A stretch of 25,809 nt of DNA from a virus. Positions 16,501-23,372 of the stretch are shown piece after piece (within the stretch, counting starts at the first letter, position 1; each line of letters opens with the position of its first letter). A program made the translations under genes and the position numbers. The stretch covers positions 1 through 25,809 of the IMG/VR virus record IMGVR_UViG_3300032050_000725; one strand, 5' to 3'. The notes beneath the pieces are model-generated. The model saw only the letters and a program-made list of their open reading frames with translations, was not told the origin of the DNA and did not search any database.

Positions 16501-19500
16501 TTGATAAGGATAACTACCGCTACATCATGCTGGATGAGTTCATCGCGGAGAAGATGACTGATCTTGTCCTTGGCAAGCAAGCGATACCAGACACATTCCT
16601 TGGTAAGCTGGCAAAAGTATTCCGCGAGTTTCTTGCATTGATTAAAACAAAACTCGGCATTGATCCCTACGAGAAGTTTTACCAACTTGTCACAGATACC
16701 AATGAAAGATTAACTCTGCAAAGGGAAAGTGGTGTAGCCCCACCAATCCAAATCTACGAGCCACAAGAATACGACTACTCTACACGCAGAGGAATAGAGG
16801 CAGAGACGGCACAAGATGCCGAGTATCTTGCAGCGGTTGAGAGTGGAGATATGGATACCGCCCAAAGGATGGTGGATCGGGTAGCAAAGAAAGCAGGGTA
16901 TAATGTTGGGCCTGTATGGCATGGAACTAAAAAATGGCCGTTCAATTTTTTTAAGCTACCTGAAATTGACGATGGGACTGCTGATTCAATGGCTTATAGA
17001 TTTATTCTTGAAGATAGGATAAATGATATTTTAAGTGGTGCAAAAATTATACCAGCAGATACAGCACCGCTCGGATTATGGTTTACCGCAAGAAAAGGGA
17101 TTGCTGAAGGTTTTGCAGGTGTCGTTGATAAAGCTATAGCGGATGCATTCCGAGCCGCCGGATTGCCATACGGAGAATCAAAAGTTGTTTCGGCATTCTT
17201 AAAATTGAAAAGACCCAAAGTTTATCCTACTCTACAGGAGTTACTTGATGATTTAGCAATATTCAAGAACCCATTACTATTGCGGAAGCAATTAGCCGAA
17301 AGTGGGCATGATGGTATTGTGATTTCAGAATCTATCACAGATGCAGACTATGTTGGTGGAGACTTAACCCCAAGAAAAGACTTCGTTGCATTTTATCCAG
17401 AACAAGTAAAGTCAGCAGACCCAGTAACATACGATGACGCAGGCAATGTGATCCCACTTTCACAGAGGTTCCAGCCAAGCGAACCTGACATCCGCAGGAT
17501 GGCAGTAGAACCAACACCAATAGAACCAGAAGCAAAAACAATTACTGAAGGATTGGTTCAAGGAATTGATATTGGCAAAGAAAACAATATGCCAATCAAC
17601 AATAAGATTGAGAGTCATATTAAGAACTTCGCTTTTGTCCGTGGTATTTTTGAATCGGCAAGTGACAGGTTGCGTAGGGCTAAATTCACTAAGCTGGCTA
17701 CGGCTATTGATGATTACTACGATCAAGCTCAACGCCGACTTGGATTCGCTAACAAGATTCTACTGCCAGCATTTGATGAGTATTCTAAACAATCTAAAGC
17801 AACCAAAAAAAAGATTGATGAAGAAGTCAAAAGGTTCTTCGCGGCACAAGAAAACAAGCGAGACACCGCTGAGTTCTTTGATGAACTAAATCCAATCACT
17901 CAGAAGATTGTTACTGCTTGGCAAAAGTTTGGTGAAGAATCTGGAAGTGAAAACCAAAGAATCGGAATCAAAGTCTTTGATAAAGGGCTACAAAGATGGC
18001 GACCAATTGGAAAGGTAGAAAAGTTTTGGCCGCGAGTTCTCAAGCCAGAGTATAAACGGGCATTGATGGAGCCAGACAAATATCAGAAGGAATACAATGA
18101 AATTGTAGATGCCTTGATGAAGTCTGGAAGGATTCAAACTCCAGAAGAAGCAGAGGTATTTATCTCTGACTACCAAGGAACAGGAAGTCAGAATGATTAC
18201 TTCTCTGGAATCGAAGCTGCCCGTGGGCAGGCATTCCCAGAAGAACTTTACGATTACTCTACGCAAGTGATGACAGATTATGTTGCACGATGGGCGCAGC
18301 ATAGCAGCCGTATTGAACAATTCGGTCAGAAACTTGGGGAGAACTCAAAGACCCTTTGGGATAGATCAAGGGAATCAACCAGAGATCGTAGGACGATTGA
18401 CTATATCACAGCAGCACAAGAGCGAGTCGAAGGCTACTATCCGAATGATCCGATTGTAAAAGGAATGGCAACGCTGAATATCTGGTCATCTGGACTTCAG
18501 CTTGGAAACCCTGCCTCATCCATGCTGAACTTCTTTGGTGGAACAACTCTCAATGCGATGGTTGGACAACCGGGTGCGCTTTCAAGTTATGTTTCATCCT
18601 TCGCAGAACTTCGTAAGCTTGGAAGAGAACTCAAAGATGCAAGAGAAAAAGGTATCGTATCACGCGACTTGATGAACATCGTTGGCGACCATCAAGTTGT
18701 TCTTGAGTCAAGTGGACTCGCTAAAGCAGGACAGAAAACAACCGACTTCTTGTTGAAGTGGTCTGGGTTTACACCAGTAGAGCAAATGGTCAGAACTCAA
18801 AGCATGATTATCGGAAAATCATTTTTGAGGAAAACACTTTCAAGTCTATCCAAGAATCCCAATAGTTCATTTTCTAAACAAGCATTAACATGGTTGAACC
18901 GAAACAACATTGACGCTGACAAGCTGATCGTTGAGCAAGGCACAGGGCCAGAGACGGACAAACTACTCCGCTACTTCGCTAACATCTCACAAGGAAGCTA
19001 CACGATTTCTCAAACTCCAATCTTCACAGATACACCTATCGGAAGGTTCTTGTTTAAGTATCAGAAGTTCTCGACTCAAGTAATGCGTCAAAGCTGGAAG
19101 AATACATTTGAGCCAGCATGGAAAGCAGTAACCAACAAGAATGAAACTCTTCAACTTCCAGACCCAACTCGCCAATTACTATATCGTTTGAGATTGGCAG
19201 AAGCAAAAGAGCTTGGTGACAATCGTAAGATTACACTCGATGAGATACCGAAAAAGGTAACGAAAGCAGAAGGCAAGGCACTCACTATTATTCCTGTGAT
19301 GATGTGGCTTGGAGCTTCATATGTCGGAGGTGAAGTGATCCTTCGTATGCGTGATATGCTTTTCGGTGTGCTGATGAAGGGGCCAGACTACGAAGATATT
19401 ATCAAGGCATTTGAAGATGACGAGGATGACGATGAACTCTATCTGTCTCTTGAACGCGCATGGTATAACCTAATTGGCATGGGTGCGCTTGGACTCATCG

Positions 19501-20180
19501 GGAATTACGCTCAGTTCTTCATGGACTGGCAGGATCGTGAACGGGTAAAGAATCCTCTTGATCCTCCTGCTCTCAGCATCTTCAAAGAGACTGCAACATT
19601 TATTCAGAATGCTGTAGATCAAGGCAAGATCACAGTTGGAGATGTTAATAACTATCTCAACCGAACATTCTCTGCATACCGAGTTTCACAACGCTTATAT
19701 CAAACGGCAGCGAGTGGATTGGGGTATTCAGACGCTCCAACAGTAGCAGAAGAAATGTTCAGAAGAGAGGTTGCTTCGATCAACAAGTATGCTCGTAGAT
19801 GGGCATCAAGTGCAGGCTTGGAATACCGGACTAAACGCCCAATGGATATTGCCCCAAGCAAGATGACTCCAATCAACAGAGAGATTGCAAATTATCTCCA
19901 GCGCGGTGAACCCGGAGCAGCGGCAGCATACGCAAAAGAGTATCTGAAATCACTTCCCAAAAAAGAACGGGCGAATGCAATTCAGAGTATGGAATCGGGC
20001 GCAAGGAATCGTCAACCATTGCGACTTGGAAGTGGGCCAATGGATCAAGCAGAGAAAACGGCATTCAAGAAATGGCTCAAAGAAAAAGTGAGCAAAGAAA
20101 AATTTGATGAGATTCAGAAGCTCGATAGCCAGTATCAAAAGAACTACAATATATTTTTGAACAACCTTCCGAATAAATAA
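13563..20180 (+). CDS. giant polyvalent ejected virion protein (metallopeptidase + ADP-ribosyltransferase-like)
   Basis: 2205 residues. An N-terminal region carries Ala/Gly hydrophobic segments (about 125-175). Then come charged coils and a Pro/Ala linker with repeats (PVAETPAV at about 487 and 677). A metallopeptidase-like domain has HEFWH at 898-902 (HExxH) and a possible third ligand in LDEFIAE (E992/E996). An ADP-ribosyltransferase-like domain runs about 1115-1300: WHGT (H1120), LGLWFT (1170-1175), GHDGIVI, then FYPEQVKSA with E1280, as in phage ARTs. A long helical C-terminus has two hydrophobic segments (about 1906-1928, 1968-1985). This matches 'polyvalent' phage proteins carried in the virion and injected with DNA. 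It is the last gene before the terminator. Catalytic activity is inferred from motifs only. Confidence 0.75.
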   Translation: MAFDPSQPFSIIPESELTGFDPNKPFKVLSEKDLEPVGTSIGQEISQLPAALKQSFGQPLEAMGETAQVAGFPAVATALKGAIQEPEGYVSAGERFMAPQEGEFQVAGFAPQYAPRAIAEQTGQILGSIGTRIAGAVAGGGLGALISPGAGVAGAAAGSFAGPALFEAAQIVGPVALERAKNNGYTEPTDKDMAYAVATAAGSGLLNAFGAKYLPGGEKAVGSFSKRLAASFIGEGIPEGLQSLTQQVGETIETQKGIQVNPKQAVGEALIGGGAGAAATIVSAPFTPEQIEEQKITERANKEAENLVIGNDNPQGKAVLANKQKLEQEIADAKQVLSAIESTDPVAQKLKLELKEKEAILAAAQGQVDSIVDSNEPVVEAERQQIELAKAITAPEVAAPVTEAITPPVAEVIPEAPAPQIVEGLQAVSENTATPTQLTELSQSGLVDIVKGEPVINEEGQAVLTQAEAPLPKLTPEERRAEIETAPVAETPAVAPAPEIVSPLDVTVVPASEAGYKGPMARGKWAVIGGPMADTPEAAVEEFNKLEARNLEVAQQKSDFESVKEKLRLGTWQEVDIKKATRYGKTSAPRGEVEGILNQLGLKKSEAKQVVDSVPQIYESAKGTTYYEVGNVIERARFRGLLPAKVAPEQRPSAKTEAGIRDLEAIRTTTPAITPAPVAETPAVTEAPAAEVAKPTGGIDYYKQLGEQDALDSNRKKKRAVPQNFKLAYEVGWSNARKKLRAEPTPAVSETITPAAEPAGKAEDKRYNPLGYDIADVVEDVKAGKTNTPLRAVNQVIKESTELRKRVKAESERRQQPRKRGKAAILERVARERSAGNITEKTAQALTDFVNRIREDAIGDTAISIREKGVSNFDFADNLVTFFLNQDKGNLGREVAVHEFWHGLSRFLPEAEVEQINKDYVRELAAYLKKNPWFLAFVGRYTLTPEQYEAYKFFNPKEAETKLTPILDDRGNIIKYKIKFDKDNYRYIMLDEFIAEKMTDLVLGKQAIPDTFLGKLAKVFREFLALIKTKLGIDPYEKFYQLVTDTNERLTLQRESGVAPPIQIYEPQEYDYSTRRGIEAETAQDAEYLAAVESGDMDTAQRMVDRVAKKAGYNVGPVWHGTKKWPFNFFKLPEIDDGTADSMAYRFILEDRINDILSGAKIIPADTAPLGLWFTARKGIAEGFAGVVDKAIADAFRAAGLPYGESKVVSAFLKLKRPKVYPTLQELLDDLAIFKNPLLLRKQLAESGHDGIVISESITDADYVGGDLTPRKDFVAFYPEQVKSADPVTYDDAGNVIPLSQRFQPSEPDIRRMAVEPTPIEPEAKTITEGLVQGIDIGKENNMPINNKIESHIKNFAFVRGIFESASDRLRRAKFTKLATAIDDYYDQAQRRLGFANKILLPAFDEYSKQSKATKKKIDEEVKRFFAAQENKRDTAEFFDELNPITQKIVTAWQKFGEESGSENQRIGIKVFDKGLQRWRPIGKVEKFWPRVLKPEYKRALMEPDKYQKEYNEIVDALMKSGRIQTPEEAEVFISDYQGTGSQNDYFSGIEAARGQAFPEELYDYSTQVMTDYVARWAQHSSRIEQFGQKLGENSKTLWDRSRESTRDRRTIDYITAAQERVEGYYPNDPIVKGMATLNIWSSGLQLGNPASSMLNFFGGTTLNAMVGQPGALSSYVSSFAELRKLGRELKDAREKGIVSRDLMNIVGDHQVVLESSGLAKAGQKTTDFLLKWSGFTPVEQMVRTQSMIIGKSFLRKTLSSLSKNPNSSFSKQALTWLNRNNIDADKLIVEQGTGPETDKLLRYFANISQGSYTISQTPIFTDTPIGRFLFKYQKFSTQVMRQSWKNTFEPAWKAVTNKNETLQLPDPTRQLLYRLRLAEAKELGDNRKITLDEIPKKVTKAEGKALTIIPVMMWLGASYVGGEVILRMRDMLFGVLMKGPDYEDIIKAFEDDEDDDELYLSLERAWYNLIGMGALGLIGNYAQFFMDWQDRERVKNPLDPPALSIFKETATFIQNAVDQGKITVGDVNNYLNRTFSAYRVSQRLYQTAASGLGYSDAPTVAEEMFRREVASINKYARRWASSAGLEYRTKRPMDIAPSKMTPINREIANYLQRGEPGAAAAYAKEYLKSLPKKERANAIQSMESGARNRQPLRLGSGPMDQAEKTAFKKWLKEKVSKEKFDEIQKLDSQYQKNYNIFLNNLPNK
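14485..14500. promoter_or_regulatory. palindromic site 5 (TTATCGGTAACGATAA)
   Basis: Inside the giant gene, encoding VIGNDN; base-for-base identical to intergenic site 4. Confidence 0.65.
15021..15044 (+). repeat. 24-bp direct repeat in the giant gene, copy A
   Basis: Identical to 15591-15614 and encodes PVAETPAV in a Pro/Ala linker. The two copies are in the same frame, 570 bases apart, flanking the segment around residues 495-670. Confidence 0.75.
15591..15614 (+). repeat. 24-bp direct repeat in the giant gene, copy B
   Basis: Second copy of the linker repeat; exact at base level although the flanking codons differ, which suggests recent duplication or a recombination seam between domains. 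Confidence 0.75.
15804..15819. promoter_or_regulatory. palindromic site 6 (GTATCGGAAACGATAA)
   Basis: Inside the giant gene, but read in a different frame (VSETIT) from the other coding copies, so protein conservation cannot explain the shared bases. The centre GAAA equals that of site 7. Confidence 0.65.
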
Positions 20181-20182
20181 GG

Positions 20183-20210
20183 TTGACACCCGCAGAGGCT
20201 CATGTAATCT
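20183..20210 (+). promoter_or_regulatory. candidate promoter TTGACA-16-TAATCT
   Basis: A perfect -35 box at 20183-20188 just after the giant gene's stop, with a weak -10 candidate TAATCT at 20205-20210. Transcription from here would meet the terminator hairpin after about 65 bases, passing a small hairpin at 20218-20230 (CAGC-TTGTT-GCTG). A short leader or small RNA is possible. The -10 match is poor. Confidence 0.3.
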
Positions 20211-20251
20211 ACCTCCGCAGCTTGTTGCTGTTTCGTGTTATTCATTAGGGG

Positions 20252-20284
20252 ACGCACCTCGGACTAAAATCTGGGGTGCGTTTT
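20252..20284 (+). terminator. rho-independent terminator of the virion operon
   Basis: Stem ACGCACC/GGTGCGT (20252-20258 with 20275-20281), a mismatch, then CGGA/TCTG (20260-20263 with 20270-20273) around loop CTAAAA, followed by TTT and a T-rich run. It lies 72 bases after the stop of the giant gene and before the early promoter, so it separates the two transcription units. Confidence 0.8.
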
Positions 20285-20287
20285 CTG

Positions 20288-20303
20288 TTATCGGAAACGA
20301 TAA
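20288..20303. promoter_or_regulatory. palindromic site 7 (TTATCGGAAACGATAA)
   Basis: Intergenic, between the terminator and the early promoter; it ends 22 bases upstream of the TTGACA at 20326. It is flanked by an A-run (TAATAAAAAAAAC). An upstream operator or activator position for the early operon is the natural reading. Confidence 0.7.
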
Positions 20304-20325
20304 TAAAAAAAACTACAAAAAACTA

Positions 20326-20353
20326 TTGACACGATAATCGTGGAATGTAGATT
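20326..20353 (+). promoter_or_regulatory. early promoter with embedded palindrome CACGATAATCGTG
   Basis: -35 TTGACA at 20326-20331, 16-base spacer, -10 TAGATT at 20348-20353. The spacer holds a second, different dyad, CACGAT-A-ATCGTG (20330-20342), which would put a repressor directly over the polymerase site. It shares the CGAT/ATCG core with the dispersed palindrome but has a different spacing. Confidence 0.5.
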
Positions 20354-20392
20354 CGCCTTGTGAACGGCACAACACCCGTCCATAAAACACTA

Positions 20393-20608
20393 ATGAAAGA
20401 TAAACCTACACCTACAAAAGCAACCGCTCCAAGTGAGCTTCAAAAAGAAATCTACCTTCGCCTTATTTCTGCTACAGCAGGAGACGGCAAGTTCGATCTC
20501 GGCAACCTGGCAAGTGCATCAACAGTCATCAAGATCGGCGACCACCTCAAAGGCGTGTCGGAAATCCTTTCGGTCTGCTTTGAAGGCAAGCTCCCAGTTA
20601 CCGAATAA
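20393..20608 (+). CDS. small early protein, unknown function
   Basis: 71 residues (MKDKPTPTKATAPSELQKEI...). An in-frame GTG at 20360 would sit at the predicted transcription start, so the ATG at 20393 is preferred. A Pro/Thr/Lys-rich N-terminus is followed by a helical domain (SELQKEIYLRLISATA, then DLGNLASASTVIKIGDHLKGVSEILSVCFEG). No family is recognised. It is the first gene after the early promoter and is followed by coupled starts, so it belongs to the nuclease/SSB operon. Confidence 0.5.
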   Translation: MKDKPTPTKATAPSELQKEIYLRLISATAGDGKFDLGNLASASTVIKIGDHLKGVSEILSVCFEGKLPVTE

Positions 20609-20670
20609 TGGACGACATATATCGTATTCGCCGACCATCTGACGAACCTGACAATGACGATCACGAATAA
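20608..20670 (+). CDS. possible 20-residue coupled peptide
   Basis: MDDIYRIRRPSDEPDNDDHE. It starts on the last base of the preceding stop (TAATG) and ends 17 bases inside the next gene. A highly charged, acidic tail. The coupling is neat and it fills the gap, but so short a frame may be chance; its role may be only to carry ribosomes to the nuclease start. Confidence 0.2.
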   Translation: MDDIYRIRRPSDEPDNDDHE

Positions 20671-21523
20671 TTTTTCGCTTCCTGCACCCATGTTCCGCGC
20701 CTTGTCCCATAACGGGTATATGGCAGGAACGAAGAAGGCAGACATCTCGGTGACAACCTTGATTGGCCCACCGAAAATCAACCAACTCAAGAAACGCTAC
20801 GCTGACCAGATCGTGGAAGACGCATCCGACAGGGTGTGGGCATTGCTCGGTCAGTCAGTTCACAAAGTTCTTGAATTGGCCGGAGGAGAGGAAGAGATGA
20901 CTGAGAAGCGTCTCTACAAAGAGATCAATGGTTGGACACTCACAGGTCAGACTGACTTGTATGAGACAACTAACCAAACTATCTCCGACTTCAAAGTCAC
21001 CTCGGTATTCTCCTTCCTCCTCGGAGGAAAGACAGAGTGGGAAGCTCAGATCAATCTGAACGCTATGCTCTGGAGAGAGTATGGATACGAAGTCAAGAAA
21101 GGTCAGATCGTAGCTATCCTTCGGGACTGGCAGGCGAGCAAGGCTGAGTTTGACAAAGAGTATCCCCAGTGTGCAGTCCACATAGTAGACATACCATTGT
21201 GGGATAACGAAGAGGTAATCCGCTATGCTACAGAGAGGATCAAACTTCACCAAGCGGCGGCTACCATGCCAGACGATACCATTCCGTGCTGTGAACCAAA
21301 GGAACGCTGGGCAAAACCAGATACCTTTGCTATCAAGAAGGACGGGAACAAACGAGCAGCAAAAGTGTGCGAGACATTTGAGGAAGCGCAACAACTCCTT
21401 CCTACCTATGGCGCGAAACACTCAATCGAAAAACGAAACGGCGGGGATATGCGATGCGAGCGTTACTGCTCCGTAGCACCCTTCTGTCACTACTACAAAG
21501 CAACATACAAATCAAATGAGTAA
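20654..21523 (+). CDS. PD-(D/E)XK nuclease with C-terminal Cys cluster (Cas4/RecB-like)
   Basis: 289 residues. GQSVHKVLE (His70), TGQTDLYE (Asp101) and SDFKVTS (Asp112, Lys114) are the H...D...D-x-K motifs of the RecB/PD-(D/E)XK-1 fold, followed by WEAQINLNAMLW (Gln132 motif). Cys212/213 and C268-x3-C272-x5-C278 near the end are arranged as for a 4Fe-4S cluster in Cas4/AddB-type nucleases. It would degrade or process DNA ends, probably 5'-3', in phage recombination or replication. It is followed immediately by an SSB-like gene, a classic recombination pair. No Cas1/Cas2 or CRISPR array is present, so it is not called cas4. Confidence 0.75.
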   Translation: MTITNNFSLPAPMFRALSHNGYMAGTKKADISVTTLIGPPKINQLKKRYADQIVEDASDRVWALLGQSVHKVLELAGGEEEMTEKRLYKEINGWTLTGQTDLYETTNQTISDFKVTSVFSFLLGGKTEWEAQINLNAMLWREYGYEVKKGQIVAILRDWQASKAEFDKEYPQCAVHIVDIPLWDNEEVIRYATERIKLHQAAATMPDDTIPCCEPKERWAKPDTFAIKKDGNKRAAKVCETFEEAQQLLPTYGAKHSIEKRNGGDMRCERYCSVAPFCHYYKATYKSNE

Positions 21524-22343
21524 CCAATTAGACGGCCTTGAGCCAAAAGACATCATCAAAAAAGTAACAGGGAAGATCACTAAACTCTTCCCAGAGAAGC
21601 AACACGAAGGCAACTACGGCCCATACACCATTCAGAATGGTGAGATCGAAGTGGATGGTAAAACCTACAAACTCGCCTTTTGGAAGAACACGCAACCAGA
21701 ATCTGCCAAGGGTAGGACAGTCACCTTGTCCTCGACTCGCGGGAAGCATGGTATGAACGGAGTTACATTTGAGGAAGAATCCTACAAGAACAAAGAAGGT
21801 CAGCAGATTCACAACCAAGTCATAAAGGTTTCAGCTTCAGCGAAGGTGGAATACGATGGCGTGAGTGAAGAGCCTGCCCGTGTCGCATCTTCTGCAACAC
21901 CCAAGAGTATCGTAACCGATAATCCAGAGCAGGAATTGGATCGGATCGTGGAGACTCATGTCTATATCGACTCCTTGGTACGTATGGCTTATCTCGGCAA
22001 GGTAACAGATGAAGAGACTCTTCGGGCGTATGTCTCATCGGTTTTCATCGAAGCTAACCGGAAAGGCATCTCCATCTCCAAGTCAGAACCAAAGTCTGAA
22101 CCTAAAGTGGAGGAACCTAAATCGGATGAACTTGATCCCAAAGATTGGGCATCTGTCCTCGTTCCAAGTGGATCGCAGAAAGGTAAGAAACTCGGTGAGA
22201 TTGGCAAGCCTGCACTCACTAAACTCTACCAATTCTACTTGGAGAAAGGATTCACAACTCCATTCGCCAAGTGCGTAGAACAAGCCGCGCAAGACTTCAG
22301 CCTCGATGCTCCGATAGAAGAAGCAGACGACATCCCGTACTGA
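21516..22343 (+). CDS. SSB-like OB-fold protein with acidic tip
   Basis: 275 residues. Residues about 12-110 form a beta-rich domain (KVTGKITKLFPEKQ, GPYTIQNGEIEVDGKTYKLAFW, GRTVTLSSTRG) consistent with an OB-fold. An alpha-helical part follows, then a charged linker (SKSEPKSEPKVEEPKSDE). DWASVLVPSGSQKGKKLGEI (about 207-226) resembles the 'GKYKGK' module of DUF3820/ExoX C-terminal domains. The last residues, EEADDIPY, mimic the DDIPF tip by which bacterial SSB recruits partner proteins. It starts inside the nuclease gene (8-base overlap). Binding of single-stranded DNA and recruitment of nuclease or helicase are inferred. Palindromic site 8 is inside it. Confidence 0.65.
   Translation: MSNQLDGLEPKDIIKKVTGKITKLFPEKQHEGNYGPYTIQNGEIEVDGKTYKLAFWKNTQPESAKGRTVTLSSTRGKHGMNGVTFEEESYKNKEGQQIHNQVIKVSASAKVEYDGVSEEPARVASSATPKSIVTDNPEQELDRIVETHVYIDSLVRMAYLGKVTDEETLRAYVSSVFIEANRKGISISKSEPKSEPKVEEPKSDELDPKDWASVLVPSGSQKGKKLGEIGKPALTKLYQFYLEKGFTTPFAKCVEQAAQDFSLDAPIEEADDIPY
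21907..21922. promoter_or_regulatory. palindromic site 8 (GTATCGTAACCGATAA)
   Basis: Inside the SSB-like gene, encoding SIVTDN. The centre TAAC is the complement of site 9's GTTA, so sites 8 and 9 are the same sequence on opposite strands. Confidence 0.65.
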
Positions 22344-22382
22344 TTCCGTTCTCCTCAGAACACCTAACCTAATAACACCAAA

Positions 22383-23369
22383 ATGAAAAAGAAACCAGAA
22401 TTAGAATTGTTCAGTCCAACTCAAGAGGGAATCATTGTCCCTCTGTCCACATACCTTCGCCAAATGGGCGAGTTCGTTAAGACCGAATGGCCGGGTATCA
22501 ACATCACCGAAACCCACATCAAGAAGGCATGGCAGAAAGTATTGAAGAATGAATATCTTGAAGACGATGCGCCAGACGAGATGTTGGAGATGTTTGAGAA
22601 GATGTCAGCAGACTTGGACATGGCCGAGGAAATGGCAGAAGAACGCCTTGCCAATCCAATAGTGGAAGAAGCTGAAGAAGTTGAGGTTGAACTGACCGAA
22701 GATGAACCAGTTCAAAGCGAATCCCTCGCCCTTGTGGAGAGTGTTAAGAACGGGCTTGAACTCTCATCGTTCACCAAGAAGTTCGACATCGGATCAGGCA
22801 TGACTCAGTGCGTTCCTAAAGGTGAAGTAGATATGAAAGACTGGGTGGCAGCCTTCGCCTTCGGTCTTACTTTGGAATCGGGCGCGCAATGGATCATTGG
22901 CGATTCAGTGGTAGCGTTGGAGAATGCGGGGCATGAGGATGTGGTGAATCAACTCTGTGCTAACTTCAAAAAAAGTTATCCAACAGTCTCCGGTTACGCC
23001 CGTGCTTGCCGCGCCTTCCCCGCCGACAAGCGTGATCCTGCCCTTCCATTCACAGTCTATCGAGAGATTGGCAACGCAAACTTCGGAGATGACAGCACCA
23101 AAAAACAGCAGGAGCTTCTTGAAGCAGCAAAAACCGAGAAACTATCCTCGACTGAAGTTAGGAACCGAGTGCGTAGCGAGCAAGGTAAAGACGACAAACC
23201 ATCCGGTCATCGTTTCCTTCTTCTCAATGTCGGGAACTTCAGTAACTCTGAAGTCCTCCGCTCCATGCCGCAAGAGGTAGAGGAACATCAGCTATTGATC
23301 GACTTGTCCGATAAGTCATGGTTTGATCCAGCAGAAAACGAATGGCTGAAATTTCTGAAAGAACAATAA
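22383..23369 (+). CDS. ParB-like helix-turn-helix DNA-binding protein
   Basis: 328 residues. Residues 1-90 are helical (LSTYLRQMGEFVKTEWPG), followed by an acidic linker (NPIVEEAEEVEVELTEDEP, about 91-109). About 170-262 reads W-x2-GDSVVALENAGHEDVVNQL, then YPTVSGYARACRAFPADKRDPALPFTVYREI and LLEAAKTEKLSSTEVRNRVR. This 'W-GD...G.e...t....va..f...R...lp...y.e...ll..a....s..evR' order is that of ParB/KorB-like HTH proteins. The C-terminal domain (274-328) ends LLIDLSDKSWFDPAENEWLKFLKEQ. It is the only complete protein in the window with a recognisable DNA-binding domain, so it is a candidate reader of the repeated palindrome; that link is untested. Confidence 0.55.
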   Translation: MKKKPELELFSPTQEGIIVPLSTYLRQMGEFVKTEWPGINITETHIKKAWQKVLKNEYLEDDAPDEMLEMFEKMSADLDMAEEMAEERLANPIVEEAEEVEVELTEDEPVQSESLALVESVKNGLELSSFTKKFDIGSGMTQCVPKGEVDMKDWVAAFAFGLTLESGAQWIIGDSVVALENAGHEDVVNQLCANFKKSYPTVSGYARACRAFPADKRDPALPFTVYREIGNANFGDDSTKKQQELLEAAKTEKLSSTEVRNRVRSEQGKDDKPSGHRFLLLNVGNFSNSEVLRSMPQEVEEHQLLIDLSDKSWFDPAENEWLKFLKEQ

Positions 23370-23372
23370 TTT

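Noticed and set aside
20252-20281. Sequence CGGACTAAAATCTG looks like a tRNA anticodon arm
   Set aside because: It is the inner part of the terminator hairpin; no acceptor, D or T arms flank it.
20360-20392. GTG at 20360 as start of the first early gene
   Set aside because: It coincides with the predicted transcription start, so it would be leaderless; the in-frame ATG at 20393 is more likely.
20654-21523. Calling the nuclease cas4 and the region a CRISPR adaptation module
   Set aside because: No Cas1, Cas2 or repeat-spacer array is present; many phages carry Cas4-like nucleases for recombination.
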